A stretch of DNA of 6,244 nt from an uncultured Alistipes sp. (GCA_934754975.1 CAKVKI010000156.1:1-6244), one strand, 5' to 3'; shown: positions 1 through 5,664, counted from the stretch's first letter. A program made the numbers and translations. The notes: generated by a model not told the origin, from the letters alone.

Positions 1-106
1 CGGCACCGCTGACTCCCTTCTCCAAGTTCGAAAAATATTCTTCAATATTATTACCGAGCGGGTTGATCGTACCGATGCCCGTAACAACTACTCTTCTTTC
101 TGTCAT
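1..106 (-). CDS. fabF: 3-oxoacyl-ACP synthase II (FabF), N-terminal fragment
   Basis: Only the first 35 codons are in the window; the gene runs off the left edge. The start is the ATG at 104-106. The translation opens [18 protein letters not shown], which matches the N-terminal beta strand of condensing enzymes (RRVVVTGxGxxxPxG), seen also in E. coli FabF. The family extends acyl-ACP by decarboxylative condensation with malonyl-ACP in the cytoplasm; the Cys-His-His active site would lie outside the window. The gene sits 42 nt downstream of acpP on the same strand, the standard acpP-fabF order, so it is very probably co-transcribed from the acpP promoter. No separate promoter is visible in the 42-nt gap. 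FabB rather than FabF cannot be excluded from the N-terminus alone, but the acpP neighbour favours FabF. Confidence 0.93.
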   Translation of the reverse strand, partial: MTERRVVVTGIGTINPLGNNIEEYFSNLEKGVSGA

Positions 107-148
107 AAATTTAAGGCTATAAGAGGCTGTGAAAACTCTTTTGTAAAA

Positions 149-385
149 TTATTTCTTGTGCTCCTCGATATAGGTGATCGCATCACCGACGGTAGCGATC
201 TTCTCAGCGTCCTCGTCCGGAATCTGGATATCGAAAGCTTTCTCGAATTCCATGATCAGCTCTACAGTGTCGAGCGAGTCTGCACCCAGGTGGTTGGTAA
301 AGCTTGCTTCAGGAACAACCTCCGACTCCTTAACACCCAGTTTGTCGACAATGATTTCGACAACTTTTGATTGAACTTCTGACAT
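149..385 (-). CDS. acpP: Acyl carrier protein
   Basis: Protein of 78 aa, the usual length of bacterial AcpP, acidic and probably a four-helix bundle. The signature GADSLD is present, and Ser37 is the expected attachment site for the 4'-phosphopantetheine arm. The following segment [20 protein letters not shown] is the conserved helix II that docks on FAS enzymes. It carries growing acyl chains for type II fatty-acid synthesis and also supplies acyl groups for lipid A and phospholipid. The start is the ATG at 383-385. Upstream on the minus strand is AT-rich sequence with no Shine-Dalgarno, as is usual in Bacteroidota. The gene is transcribed from the promoter at 453-486 with an AT-rich leader of roughly 60 nt, and leads into fabF. 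This is one of the most secure calls in the window. Confidence 0.98.
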   Translation of the reverse strand: MSEVQSKVVEIIVDKLGVKESEVVPEASFTNHLGADSLDTVELIMEFEKAFDIQIPDEDAEKIATVGDAITYIEEHKK

Positions 386-446
386 AATTTTAATTTTTTA
401 GTTAAACAATTATTTGGAAATAGTTCTTTCTTATTTCCGGGGTAAT

Positions 447-481
447 TTTGCGCAAAAGTAACACTTTTTTTATTACTTTTG
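447..481 (+). promoter_or_regulatory. Predicted promoter for pepE (overlaps acpP promoter)
   Basis: On the plus strand, TTTG (447-450) is followed after 23 nt by TACTTTTG (474-481), an exact TAnnTTTG match. The start would be near 488, leaving a leader of about 75 nt before the pepE ATG at 564. The spacing is slightly longer than the usual 19-21 nt, so this may be the weaker of the two divergent promoters. Both use arms of the same inverted repeat. Confidence 0.6.
453..481. repeat. 9-bp perfect inverted repeat carrying both -7 elements
   Basis: CAAAAGTAA (453-461) and TTACTTTTG (473-481) are perfect reverse complements separated by 11 nt. Each arm contains the full -7 element of one of the two divergent promoters, so the symmetry could simply follow from placing two TAnnTTTG boxes back to back. 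The match also extends one base beyond that consensus (the extra A/T at the inner edge). A regulator-binding site is possible but not shown. Confidence 0.7.
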
Positions 482-486
482 ACAAA
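453..486 (-). promoter_or_regulatory. Predicted promoter for acpP-fabF
   Basis: On the minus strand, TTTG (486-483) is followed after 22 nt by TACTTTTG (460-453). This is an exact match to the Bacteroidota -7 element TAnnTTTG with its -33 TTTG, at the long end of normal spacing. Transcription would start near 446, giving a leader of about 60 nt before the acpP ATG. It overlaps almost completely with the oppositely directed pepE promoter. Seen in sequence; activity is inferred. Confidence 0.75.
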
Positions 487-563
487 ACGAACCTTTTTTT
501 TATTCACAATTTTTTCGACATTTAGCACATTTTAACAATTAACCGATTCAAAACCATATCCTT

Positions 564-1265
564 ATGAAACTGCTTCTGATCTCTAATTCGACCAATGCCG
601 GGGAGGAATATCTCCGCTATCCGCTGCCGGAAATAGGACGGTTCCTTGCGGGCGTGCGCGAAATAGTCTTCGTGCCCTATGCCGCCGTAACTTTCTCGTA
701 CGCGGAGTACGAAAAAAAGGTCCAGGCGCGTTTCTCGGAGCTGGGCATCCGCGTGCGTTCGGTCCACCGCGCCAAGGATCCGGCGCGCATGATCCGCGAA
801 GCCGAAGCCGTATGCGTGGGCGGCGGCAACACCTTCGCGCTGGCCAAAAAGATGCAGGAACAGGGGCTTATGACAGCTATTCTGCGTAAAATCAAAACCG
901 GGACGCCCTATGTGGGATGGTCCGCAGGCAGCAACGTGGCTTGTCCTACCATCTGCACAACAAACGACATGCCCATCGTGGAACCCGAATCGTTCAGGGC
1001 CGTCGGCGCCGTGAAGTTCCAGATCAACCCCCACTACCTCGACGCCAATCCCGAAGGACATGCGGGCGAAACGCGCGAACAGCGCATACTCGAATACATC
1101 GAAGCCAATCCGCGCCGCTGGGTGGCCGGACTGCGCGAAGGCTGCATGCTCCGCTATGAAGAGGGCAAACTGGAACTGATCGGAAAACGCCCGATGCGGA
1201 TGTTCCGCAAAGGCATGGAAACTTTCGAAATCGAGCCGGGCGGCGACTTGTCGTTCCTGCTCTGA
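564..1265 (+). CDS. pepE: Dipeptidase E (peptidase family S51)
   Basis: Protein of 233 aa; E. coli and Salmonella PepE are 229 aa. The family is a cytoplasmic serine peptidase that hydrolyses dipeptides with N-terminal aspartate. The nucleophile elbow GWSAGSN places the catalytic serine at Ser120. The TTNDMPIV block contains Asp135, and INPHY contains His157. All three fall at the same residue numbers as the residues described for Salmonella PepE. Further family blocks are LLLISNST at the N-terminus, VGGGNTF (85-91) and the EGHAGETREQRI segment (164-175), which recalls E. coli PEGHKGETREQRI. The fold is class I glutamine amidotransferase-like, but with Ser in place of Cys. There is no signal peptide, consistent with a cytosolic role in peptide turnover. 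The ATG at 564 aligns with the family N-terminus. It is divergent from acpP and possibly co-transcribed with tyrA 53 nt downstream. Confidence 0.96.
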   Translation: MKLLLISNSTNAGEEYLRYPLPEIGRFLAGVREIVFVPYAAVTFSYAEYEKKVQARFSELGIRVRSVHRAKDPARMIREAEAVCVGGGNTFALAKKMQEQGLMTAILRKIKTGTPYVGWSAGSNVACPTICTTNDMPIVEPESFRAVGAVKFQINPHYLDANPEGHAGETREQRILEYIEANPRRWVAGLREGCMLRYEEGKLELIGKRPMRMFRKGMETFEIEPGGDLSFLL

Positions 1266-1270
1266 TTTCC

Positions 1271-1294
1271 CCGCCCGGAGTGCGCTGCGGGCGG
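1271..1294 (+). terminator. GC hairpin between pepE and tyrA, weak terminator or processing stem
   Basis: CCGCCCG (1271-1277) and CGGGCGG (1288-1294) form a perfect 7-bp GC stem with a 10-nt loop, starting six bases after the pepE stop codon. What follows is TAAATGAATATATTATA, AT-rich but with no run of T, so it is not a typical intrinsic terminator. It may give partial termination, stabilise the pepE 3' end, or do nothing. No TAnnTTTG promoter for tyrA is visible between it and the tyrA start, which favours read-through. Confidence 0.35.
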
Positions 1295-1318
1295 TAAATG
1301 AATATATTATATATAGGT

Positions 1319-2161
1319 ATGAAAATTCTGATCGCGGGTCTGGGACTCATCGGAGGCTCCTTTGCCCTCGCATTGCGCGACCGCGGAATAGCGGACGAAA
1401 TATTAGGCGTCGAGAAATCGGACGAAAACGCTGCCGAAGCGCTGCGGCTCGGATTGGCCGACCGCATCGTGACGCTCGAAGAGGGCGTTCCACAGGCTGA
1501 TCTCGTGGTGCTGGCGACCCCCGTCGATACGATTCCGCTGATGGCCGTAAAGGCACTCAACTACGTAAGCGACAGGCAGGTAGTGATGGACATGGGGTCG
1601 ATCAAGGCCGAGTTGTGCGAGGTGATCTCGATGCATGCGCGGCGCGGACGCTTCGTGGCGGCGCATCCGATGTGGGGCACCGAATACAGCGGCCCGCGGG
1701 CGGCGCAGCACGGAGCTTTCACGGGCCGCAACGCCGTATTGTGCGAAGCCGAGCGCAGCGACGCCGACGCATTGGCGGCCGTCGAGCGCGTCTTCCGTAC
1801 GCTGGAAGTCCCCGTAGTCTACATGGGAGCCGAAGAACACGACCTGCACGCGGCTTACGTGTCGCATATCTCCCACGTCACTTCGTTCGCGCTGGCGCTC
1901 ACCGTACTCGAAAAAGAGCGCGAGGAGCGACATATCTTCGACCTGGCGGGCGGCGGTTTCGAGAGTACCGTGCGACTGGCCAAAAGCGCCGCCGCGACAT
2001 GGGTGCCGATTCTGCTGCGCAACAAATACAACGTGCTGGACGTACTGCGCGAACATATTCACCAGTTGCAGATCATGCGCAAAATGATCGAACGCGACGA
2101 CGCCGAAGGGCTGACCAGCGCTTTCGAGAAGGCAAATTCGATCCAGCGCATCATCCACTGA
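1319..2161 (+). CDS. tyrA: Prephenate dehydrogenase, monofunctional
   Basis: Protein of 280 aa from the chosen start. It catalyses NAD(P)-dependent oxidative decarboxylation of prephenate to 4-hydroxyphenylpyruvate in tyrosine synthesis. Residues 1-14 are the Rossmann strand and glycine loop (GLGLIGGS, GxGxxGG at 7-13). VVLATPVDTIP (63-73) and DMGSIK (91-96) are typical of the dinucleotide domain. AAHPMWGTEYSGP (114-126) carries the likely catalytic His116. The helical C-terminal domain has the AYVSHISHVTSFAL block (179-192). There is no chorismate mutase or ACT domain; in Bacteroidota the mutase is usually fused to DAHP synthase instead. An in-frame ATG at 1298 would add seven residues, but 1319 gives the standard MKILIxGLGLIGGS opening and clears the hairpin. 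The stop lies 5 nt before yraN, so the two are almost certainly co-transcribed. Cofactor preference (NAD or NADP) cannot be judged here. Confidence 0.93.
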   Translation: MKILIAGLGLIGGSFALALRDRGIADEILGVEKSDENAAEALRLGLADRIVTLEEGVPQADLVVLATPVDTIPLMAVKALNYVSDRQVVMDMGSIKAELCEVISMHARRGRFVAAHPMWGTEYSGPRAAQHGAFTGRNAVLCEAERSDADALAAVERVFRTLEVPVVYMGAEEHDLHAAYVSHISHVTSFALALTVLEKEREERHIFDLAGGGFESTVRLAKSAAATWVPILLRNKYNVLDVLREHIHQLQIMRKMIERDDAEGLTSAFEKANSIQRIIH

Positions 2162-2166
2162 CCGCT

Positions 2167-2532
2167 ATGGGCACGACGGCAGAAACGGGACGCATGGGCG
2201 AACGCGCGGCGGCGGAGTTCCTCCGGCGCGCAGGGTACGAAATCTGCGCCCTCAACTGGCGCAGCGGCCGCTACGAGCTGGACATCGTGGCCCGCAAAGG
2301 GGGCTTTGTCCATTTCGTGGAGGTCAAGACCCGCCGTGCAGACGGACTTACGCCGCCCGAAGCGGCCGTAACGCCGCAGAAATTCCGGGCGCTGACGCGG
2401 GCCGCACTCCATTACATGGCCTGTACGGGCGAGGAGTGTGAAGCGCAGTTCGACCTGGCCGCCGTGGACGTAATGCCCGGCGGAGAGGCGGAAGTGCGCC
2501 TGATTCCGCAGGCGATGGAATACAATTGGTAA
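2167..2532 (+). CDS. yraN: YraN family (UPF0102) endonuclease-like protein
   Basis: Protein of 121 aa, the normal length for UPF0102/YraN. The family has a RecB-like restriction-endonuclease fold. The visible sequence follows it: GERAAAEFLRRAGYEI (11-26), NWRSGRYELDIVA (30-42) with Asp39, and FVEVKTR (50-56) with Glu52 and Lys54. This gives the D...ExK pattern of PD-(D/E)xK nucleases. The second half has the conserved QKFRALTRAALHY stretch (71-83) and FDLAAVDV (95-102). The biological role of the family is not settled. The frame is open much further upstream, but that part is a shadow of tyrA; the ATG at 2167, five bases after the tyrA stop, gives the family length. The next in-frame ATG (2194) would cut into the conserved start of the domain. 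There is no signal peptide or membrane segment. Confidence 0.9.
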   Translation: MGTTAETGRMGERAAAEFLRRAGYEICALNWRSGRYELDIVARKGGFVHFVEVKTRRADGLTPPEAAVTPQKFRALTRAALHYMACTGEECEAQFDLAAVDVMPGGEAEVRLIPQAMEYNW

Positions 2533-2533
2533 T

Positions 2534-2564
2534 TTTGCATTTCCGACAAATTATACTACCTTTG
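2534..2564 (+). promoter_or_regulatory. Predicted promoter for waaA
   Basis: TTTG (2534-2537) and TACCTTTG (2557-2564) are separated by 19 nt. Both boxes match the Bacteroidota consensus exactly with ideal spacing. It begins one base after the yraN stop. Transcription would start near 2571, giving a leader of about 100 nt before waaA. It separates waaA from the tyrA-yraN unit, although no terminator stands between them, so read-through is likely too. Confidence 0.75.
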
Positions 2565-2569
2565 TCGGA
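2542..2569. repeat. 9-bp perfect inverted repeat over the waaA -7 element
   Basis: TCCGACAAA (2542-2550) and TTTGTCGGA (2561-2569) are perfect reverse complements with a 10-nt spacer; the right arm includes the TTTG of the -7 element. The symmetry extends five bases (TCGGA) beyond what the promoter box requires. It is followed by CTGAAAAACC, not a T-run, so it is a poor intrinsic terminator for yraN and a better candidate for an operator or a transcript-start hairpin. Confidence 0.6.
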
Positions 2570-2607
2570 CTGAAAAACCAACGTTCCGGCGCTAAGCCTG
2601 AAACAAA

Positions 2608-2622
2608 GCCGGTTTGTCCGGC
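2608..2622 (+). other. Small GC hairpin in the waaA leader
   Basis: GCCGG (2608-2612), loop TTTGT, CCGGC (2618-2622): a perfect 5-bp stem with a 5-nt loop, in the predicted waaA leader about 50 nt before the start codon. The loop and right arm repeat the TTTGTC-GG pattern of the promoter repeat. It is short enough to have arisen by chance; no known riboswitch was recognised. Confidence 0.3.
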
Positions 2623-2669
2623 GACAAGTAAACTGTAAAATACTTCAACACCGCAAACCGTAAATACCG

Positions 2670-3896
2670 ATGTGGTTATATAATTTCGGCCTGACATGCT
2701 ACGTCTGGATCATCCGGTTAGTCGCCCCGAGACATCCGAAAGCACGGCTCTGGATCAACGGCCGCAAAGACCTCTACAAACGGATGGCCGAGACCATCGA
2801 CCCTGCAGCCCGTATCGTCTGGATACATGTGGCTTCGCTCGGCGAATTCGAACAGGGACGCCCCATCATCGAACGCATCCGCAAGGAACATCCCGAATAC
2901 AAAATCCTGCTCACGTTCTTCTCGCCTTCGGGCTACGAAATCCGCAAGAATTACCAGGGCGTGGATTACATCTTCTACCTGCCGATCGACACGCCGCGCA
3001 ACGCGCGCCGATTCCTCGATGCGGCGCATCCCGAAATCGCCGTCTTCGTGAAATACGAATTCTGGCTCAACCTGCTCTATGAACTGCGCCGCCGCAAGGT
3101 GCGCTCTTACATCGTTTCGGCCATATTCCGCCGCAATTCGATCTTCTTCCGCCCCTACGGCGGCATGTGGCGGCAGGCGCTGGAGTCGTTCGACGTAATG
3201 TTCGTGCAGAACGAGGAGTCGAAAACACTGCTGGCGGGCTTGGGCTTCGACAACGTGATCGTGGCGGGCGACACCCGTTTCGACCGTGTGGCCGAAATCG
3301 CCAAAGCCGCCAAACATATCGACGTGATCGAGCGGTTTAAGGGCGACAACAGGCTCTTCGTGGCCGGTTCGACATGGGGTCCCGACGAGGATCTGCTGAT
3401 ACGCCTGATAAACGATAATCCCGACATCAAATTCATCGTCGCGCCGCATGAAATGGACGAAAGCCGCATGGCACGTCTTGCGGCCGAGACCAAAGGCGGC
3501 ACGCTGCGCTATACCCAATGCACCCCGCACACGAGTTACGGGCCGAAACAACTGCTGATCCTCGACACGGTAGGCATCCTGTCGTCGGTATACAGCTACG
3601 CGACGTGGAGCTACATCGGCGGCGGATTCGGCGTGGGCATCCACAATACGCTGGAAGCCGCGACGTTCGGACTTCCGATCGCGTTCGGCCCCAATTACCA
3701 GAAATTCAAGGAGGCGCGCGATCTGGCGACACTCGGCGCGGCACGGCCGATCAAGGATTACGACGAACTGCGGACGTGGTTCATTCCGCTGCGCGACAAT
3801 GAGGAGTTCCTGCAGAAAACCAGCCGCATCGCCAAGGATTACACCACGCGGCACCAGGGCGCGACAGGCATCATCGTCAGGACGATTTTCCACTAA
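2670..3896 (+). CDS. waaA: 3-deoxy-D-manno-octulosonic acid (Kdo) transferase
   Basis: Protein of 408 aa, close to E. coli WaaA (425 aa). It transfers Kdo from CMP-Kdo to lipid A precursor at the inner face of the cytoplasmic membrane (glycosyltransferase family 30). Residues 4-20 form a hydrophobic N-terminal membrane anchor. HVASLGEFEQGRP (53-65) is the family N-terminal block; Glu59 corresponds to the catalytic base. FVKYEFW (126-132) replaces the ETELWP motif of proteobacterial enzymes. VAGDTRFDRV (198-207) and VAGSTWGPDED (231-241) lead into the Rossmann-like CMP-Kdo domain, and GGGFGVGIHNTLEAATFGLPIAFGPN (317-342) is the characteristic donor-site loop. The ATG at 2670 starts directly before the anchor helix. 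The gene has its own predicted promoter. Whether it adds one or more Kdo units cannot be read from sequence. Confidence 0.95.
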   Translation: MWLYNFGLTCYVWIIRLVAPRHPKARLWINGRKDLYKRMAETIDPAARIVWIHVASLGEFEQGRPIIERIRKEHPEYKILLTFFSPSGYEIRKNYQGVDYIFYLPIDTPRNARRFLDAAHPEIAVFVKYEFWLNLLYELRRRKVRSYIVSAIFRRNSIFFRPYGGMWRQALESFDVMFVQNEESKTLLAGLGFDNVIVAGDTRFDRVAEIAKAAKHIDVIERFKGDNRLFVAGSTWGPDEDLLIRLINDNPDIKFIVAPHEMDESRMARLAAETKGGTLRYTQCTPHTSYGPKQLLILDTVGILSSVYSYATWSYIGGGFGVGIHNTLEAATFGLPIAFGPNYQKFKEARDLATLGAARPIKDYDELRTWFIPLRDNEEFLQKTSRIAKDYTTRHQGATGIIVRTIFH

Positions 3897-3959
3897 AAAA
3901 GCGGACTGCTATCCCTGAAAGGCTCCGCCCCGGCAGACGGGACGGGGCAGAGCGTCAAG

Positions 3960-4256
3960 GCCAAAGGTTCGGACCGGCCAGGGAGAACGGCCCCGAGCGT
4001 TATGCGGAAAGGTTGGGACCGAACCAAAGGTACGGACTGGAAAGGCGAAAGTACAAGACCGGCAAGCGGAACGATTACGGCCCGCAAACCGGAAGCAAAA
4101 GGTTCCGACCGAAAAGGCAAACGCTCAGGCTTAGACCGGCAAGACGGAAAGTTCGGACCGGCAAGCGGAAAGATTACGGTCCGCAAACCGCAAAGGTTTG
4201 GACCGAAAAGGCAAATGCCCAGGCTTAGACCGGCAGGACGAAAGGTACGGGGCCGG
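3960..4256. repeat. Degenerate A/G-biased repeat region downstream of waaA
   Basis: This stretch makes up most of the 472-nt gap between waaA and the phosphatase gene. A core close to AAAGGTTCGGACCGG recurs seven times, with variants, at about 3963, 4008, 4026, 4098, 4148, 4192 and 4241. A second element close to GACCGGCAAGCGGA recurs near 3973, 4057, 4134, 4156 and 4229. The composition is strongly strand-biased: in 4021-4200 I count about 35% A and 10% T on the plus strand. The scarcity of T removes stop codons, so several frames stay open by composition alone. It resembles neither a CRISPR array (no constant repeat or spacer length) nor an insertion sequence (no terminal repeats or transposase). 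Role unknown; it lies before the terminator, so it would be transcribed as the waaA 3' untranslated region. Confidence 0.8.
4057..4244. repeat. Imperfect ~99-nt tandem duplication (two copies)
   Basis: Copy A is about 4057-4150 and copy B about 4156-4244, offset by 99 nt in the first part. The first 35 nt differ at two positions only. Copy B then lacks 5 nt relative to A (around 4190), shifting the offset to 94. The blocks around GACCGAAAAGGCAAA and CAGGCTTAGACCGGCA follow with few changes. The 5-nt deletion breaks the shared reading frame, which argues against selection for a repeated protein in the present form. Confidence 0.8.
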
Positions 4257-4302
4257 TAAAATGAAAGGCACGGATCTGCGGAGGGGCGGGTAAGAACAAT
4301 AT

Positions 4303-4337
4303 AAAATGCGCGGACTTTTACGAAGTCCGCGCATTTT
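4303..4337. terminator. Strong bidirectional intrinsic terminator
   Basis: AAAATGCGCGGACTT (4303-4317) and AAGTCCGCGCATTTT (4323-4337) make a perfect 15-bp stem with a 5-nt loop (TTACG). The A/T ends of the stem provide TTTT at the 3' end on either strand: TTTTCATTTAT on plus and TTTTATATTGTT on minus. It sits between the convergent waaA unit and the cyuA-like/phosphatase unit and would end both, 31 nt after the phosphatase stop on the minus strand. Confidence 0.9.
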
Positions 4338-4368
4338 CATTTATACCGCTCCGCCGGCAAGCCGGGCG

Positions 4369-5646
4369 TTATTCGTACAGCGATTTGCAGTAATCCCGGA
4401 AAGTCTCCCAGCGGTAATAGGGACCGCCGCCGATGGGCAGTTTCGCGTCGCGCTCGTTGTGCAGTACACGCACCAGGATATCGCCCGCAGGATTGCGGAA
4501 GAAGATGAACTGCACGTTGGCCGCCATGGGCGAAACGCGGTGGACCTGCCACACTTCGGCGGCCTCCTCGGGCGTCGAAACGCGGGCCGAAGCGCCCTCG
4601 ACGCCCAGCAGTGCCAACAGCGGGATGACGTTCACATCGTGGCCGAAACGCAGCGACGCAGCCAGCTCCTTCCCGCCGCCGATCACCTCTTCGGCGGTCT
4701 CGACGATATTGCGCAGCAGGGGTTTGGCATCGGCGATGATCGGATCGCCGAAACGCTTCGAAGGGCCGAACATCACATAACGGCGAAAGTTCTCGTCCTC
4801 CCAGGCGGCATATATCTCCTCCCCGGTGAAGAGGTCGTACAGCGAAATATCCAGGTAATCGACATCCTGCATGATCGCGGCCTGCAGAAGCAGCTGCTCC
4901 ATCAGTTTGCGGGGCTTTTTGACCTCGCGTTTCACGAACTCGGAATCGGAGAAAAGCGACTTCATCAGCCGGCCGGGAATCAGGTGTGTGGCACGCACGC
5001 TGTCGGCGGTTTTCAGGGTTCGGTCGCGCTGGGCGTCGAGTCCCTTGTTATTGCCCATGTAAGGCATGTAACGCGCACTCGACTCGCGCGTGGTCCGGAT
5101 CGCGGGATTCAGCTCCTTGAGCCGCTCGTTGAAAGCCGCCATGCTCAGAATGCAGCGCGGCACGAGAGTCGAGCGGCTCTCGATGCGGCATTCGCGGCCG
5201 TCGGCGGTCGAGAAAACTTCGGGATAAGCCTTATACATACGCTCGGCGATTCCCCGGTGTTCGGCGACGCCGCGCGGCGAAAGGTCGCCGTAACGTTTGT
5301 CGGCGTCGGCCGCGATGATCTCGACGCGGCCCAGCACATCGCGGCCCAGCGGCGTCAGCGCACCGGCTTCGGCCGCTTTGCGCAGAATTTTCAGCGGACC
5401 GGTATAGACGCTTTCGGAAGCGTGCCAGCGGCTGCCGTGGCGGCCGTAATGGCTGATGTAGAACGGCGTGTACCCGGCAGGAACCGGAACCGTGGCAGCA
5501 GGCAGGTATTCGTACGAGTGGTAGATTCCGCCCGCGCGTTCGGGCATCGCCGCAATCTGTTCGCGGGCAGTCTGGGCGTCCGCTCCCCACAGGCCGAGCA
5601 GCAGGAACGCCGCGCAGAACCTCAGTTTCAATATCAGTCTGTTCAT
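4369..5646 (-). CDS. Secreted histidine-type phosphatase, clan 2 (phytase/MINPP-like)
   Basis: Protein of 425 aa. The N-terminus is a signal peptide: basic start, hydrophobic core (about 10-20) and a likely cleavage after Ala-Asp-Ala24, so the product is probably periplasmic. SHYGRHGSRW (65-74) contains the RHGxR phosphohistidine motif, with nucleophile His70 and Arg69 and Arg73. RIESRSTLVPRCILSMAAF (154-172) fits the conserved RST block. FGHDVNVIPLLALLG (334-348) supplies the C-terminal HD pair (His336, Asp337), with Asp as probable proton donor, as in AppA-type acid phosphatases; MINPP-type enzymes typically have HAE there. The family removes phosphate from phosphomonoesters such as phytate or sugar phosphates; the substrate here is not determined. 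It lies 18 nt downstream of the CyuA-like gene, with no promoter seen in the gap, so the two are probably co-transcribed. The ATG at 5644-5646 is chosen because it gives a complete signal peptide. Confidence 0.88.
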   Translation of the reverse strand: MNRLILKLRFCAAFLLLGLWGADAQTAREQIAAMPERAGGIYHSYEYLPAATVPVPAGYTPFYISHYGRHGSRWHASESVYTGPLKILRKAAEAGALTPLGRDVLGRVEIIAADADKRYGDLSPRGVAEHRGIAERMYKAYPEVFSTADGRECRIESRSTLVPRCILSMAAFNERLKELNPAIRTTRESSARYMPYMGNNKGLDAQRDRTLKTADSVRATHLIPGRLMKSLFSDSEFVKREVKKPRKLMEQLLLQAAIMQDVDYLDISLYDLFTGEEIYAAWEDENFRRYVMFGPSKRFGDPIIADAKPLLRNIVETAEEVIGGGKELAASLRFGHDVNVIPLLALLGVEGASARVSTPEEAAEVWQVHRVSPMAANVQFIFFRNPAGDILVRVLHNERDAKLPIGGGPYYRWETFRDYCKSLYE

Positions 5647-5664
5647 GGTCGGTATTTTAGTATC

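Noticed and set aside
262..528. Minus-strand open frame over the acpP promoter and 5' part
   Set aside because: It spans the promoter region and overlaps acpP in another frame; its Lys/Asn-rich start reflects AT-rich non-coding DNA.
1403..2158. Minus-strand open frame of 251 codons opposite tyrA
   Set aside because: An antisense shadow in GC-rich DNA; tyrA is well supported on the plus strand.
1615..2166. Long upstream extension of the yraN reading frame inside tyrA
   Set aside because: The tyrA frame has full domain support across this span, and the extension gives Arg-rich shadow sequence. The ATG at 2167 yields the normal YraN length.
2542..2569. Intrinsic terminator for tyrA-yraN
   Set aside because: The inverted repeat is only 9 bp with a 10-nt loop, is followed by CTGAAAAACC with no T-run, and coincides with a near-perfect promoter.
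2718..3893. Minus-strand open frame of 391 codons opposite waaA
   Set aside because: It is a shadow of the GC-rich waaA codons; waaA has clear GT30 motifs end to end, while the antisense translation shows no recognisable family.
3893..4186. Minus-strand open frame of 97 codons through the same repeats
   Set aside because: It is a mirror of the biased repeats, overlaps the waaA stop, and has no promoter or recognisable domain. The Pro/Ser/Arg-rich translation is what complementing an A/G-biased repeat gives.
3960..4256. CRISPR-like array
   Set aside because: The repeat cores vary in sequence and are spaced irregularly (about 18 to 72 nt), with spacers that are themselves repeated, and no cas genes are nearby.
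4002..4259. Open frame of 85 codons in the repeat region (basic, Lys/Arg/Gly-rich), plus an overlapping 71-codon frame at 4013-4228
   Set aside because: T-poor composition keeps several frames open at once, the 5-nt deletion between repeat copies breaks any common frame, and no known family is recognised. Kept only as a hypothesis in the findings.
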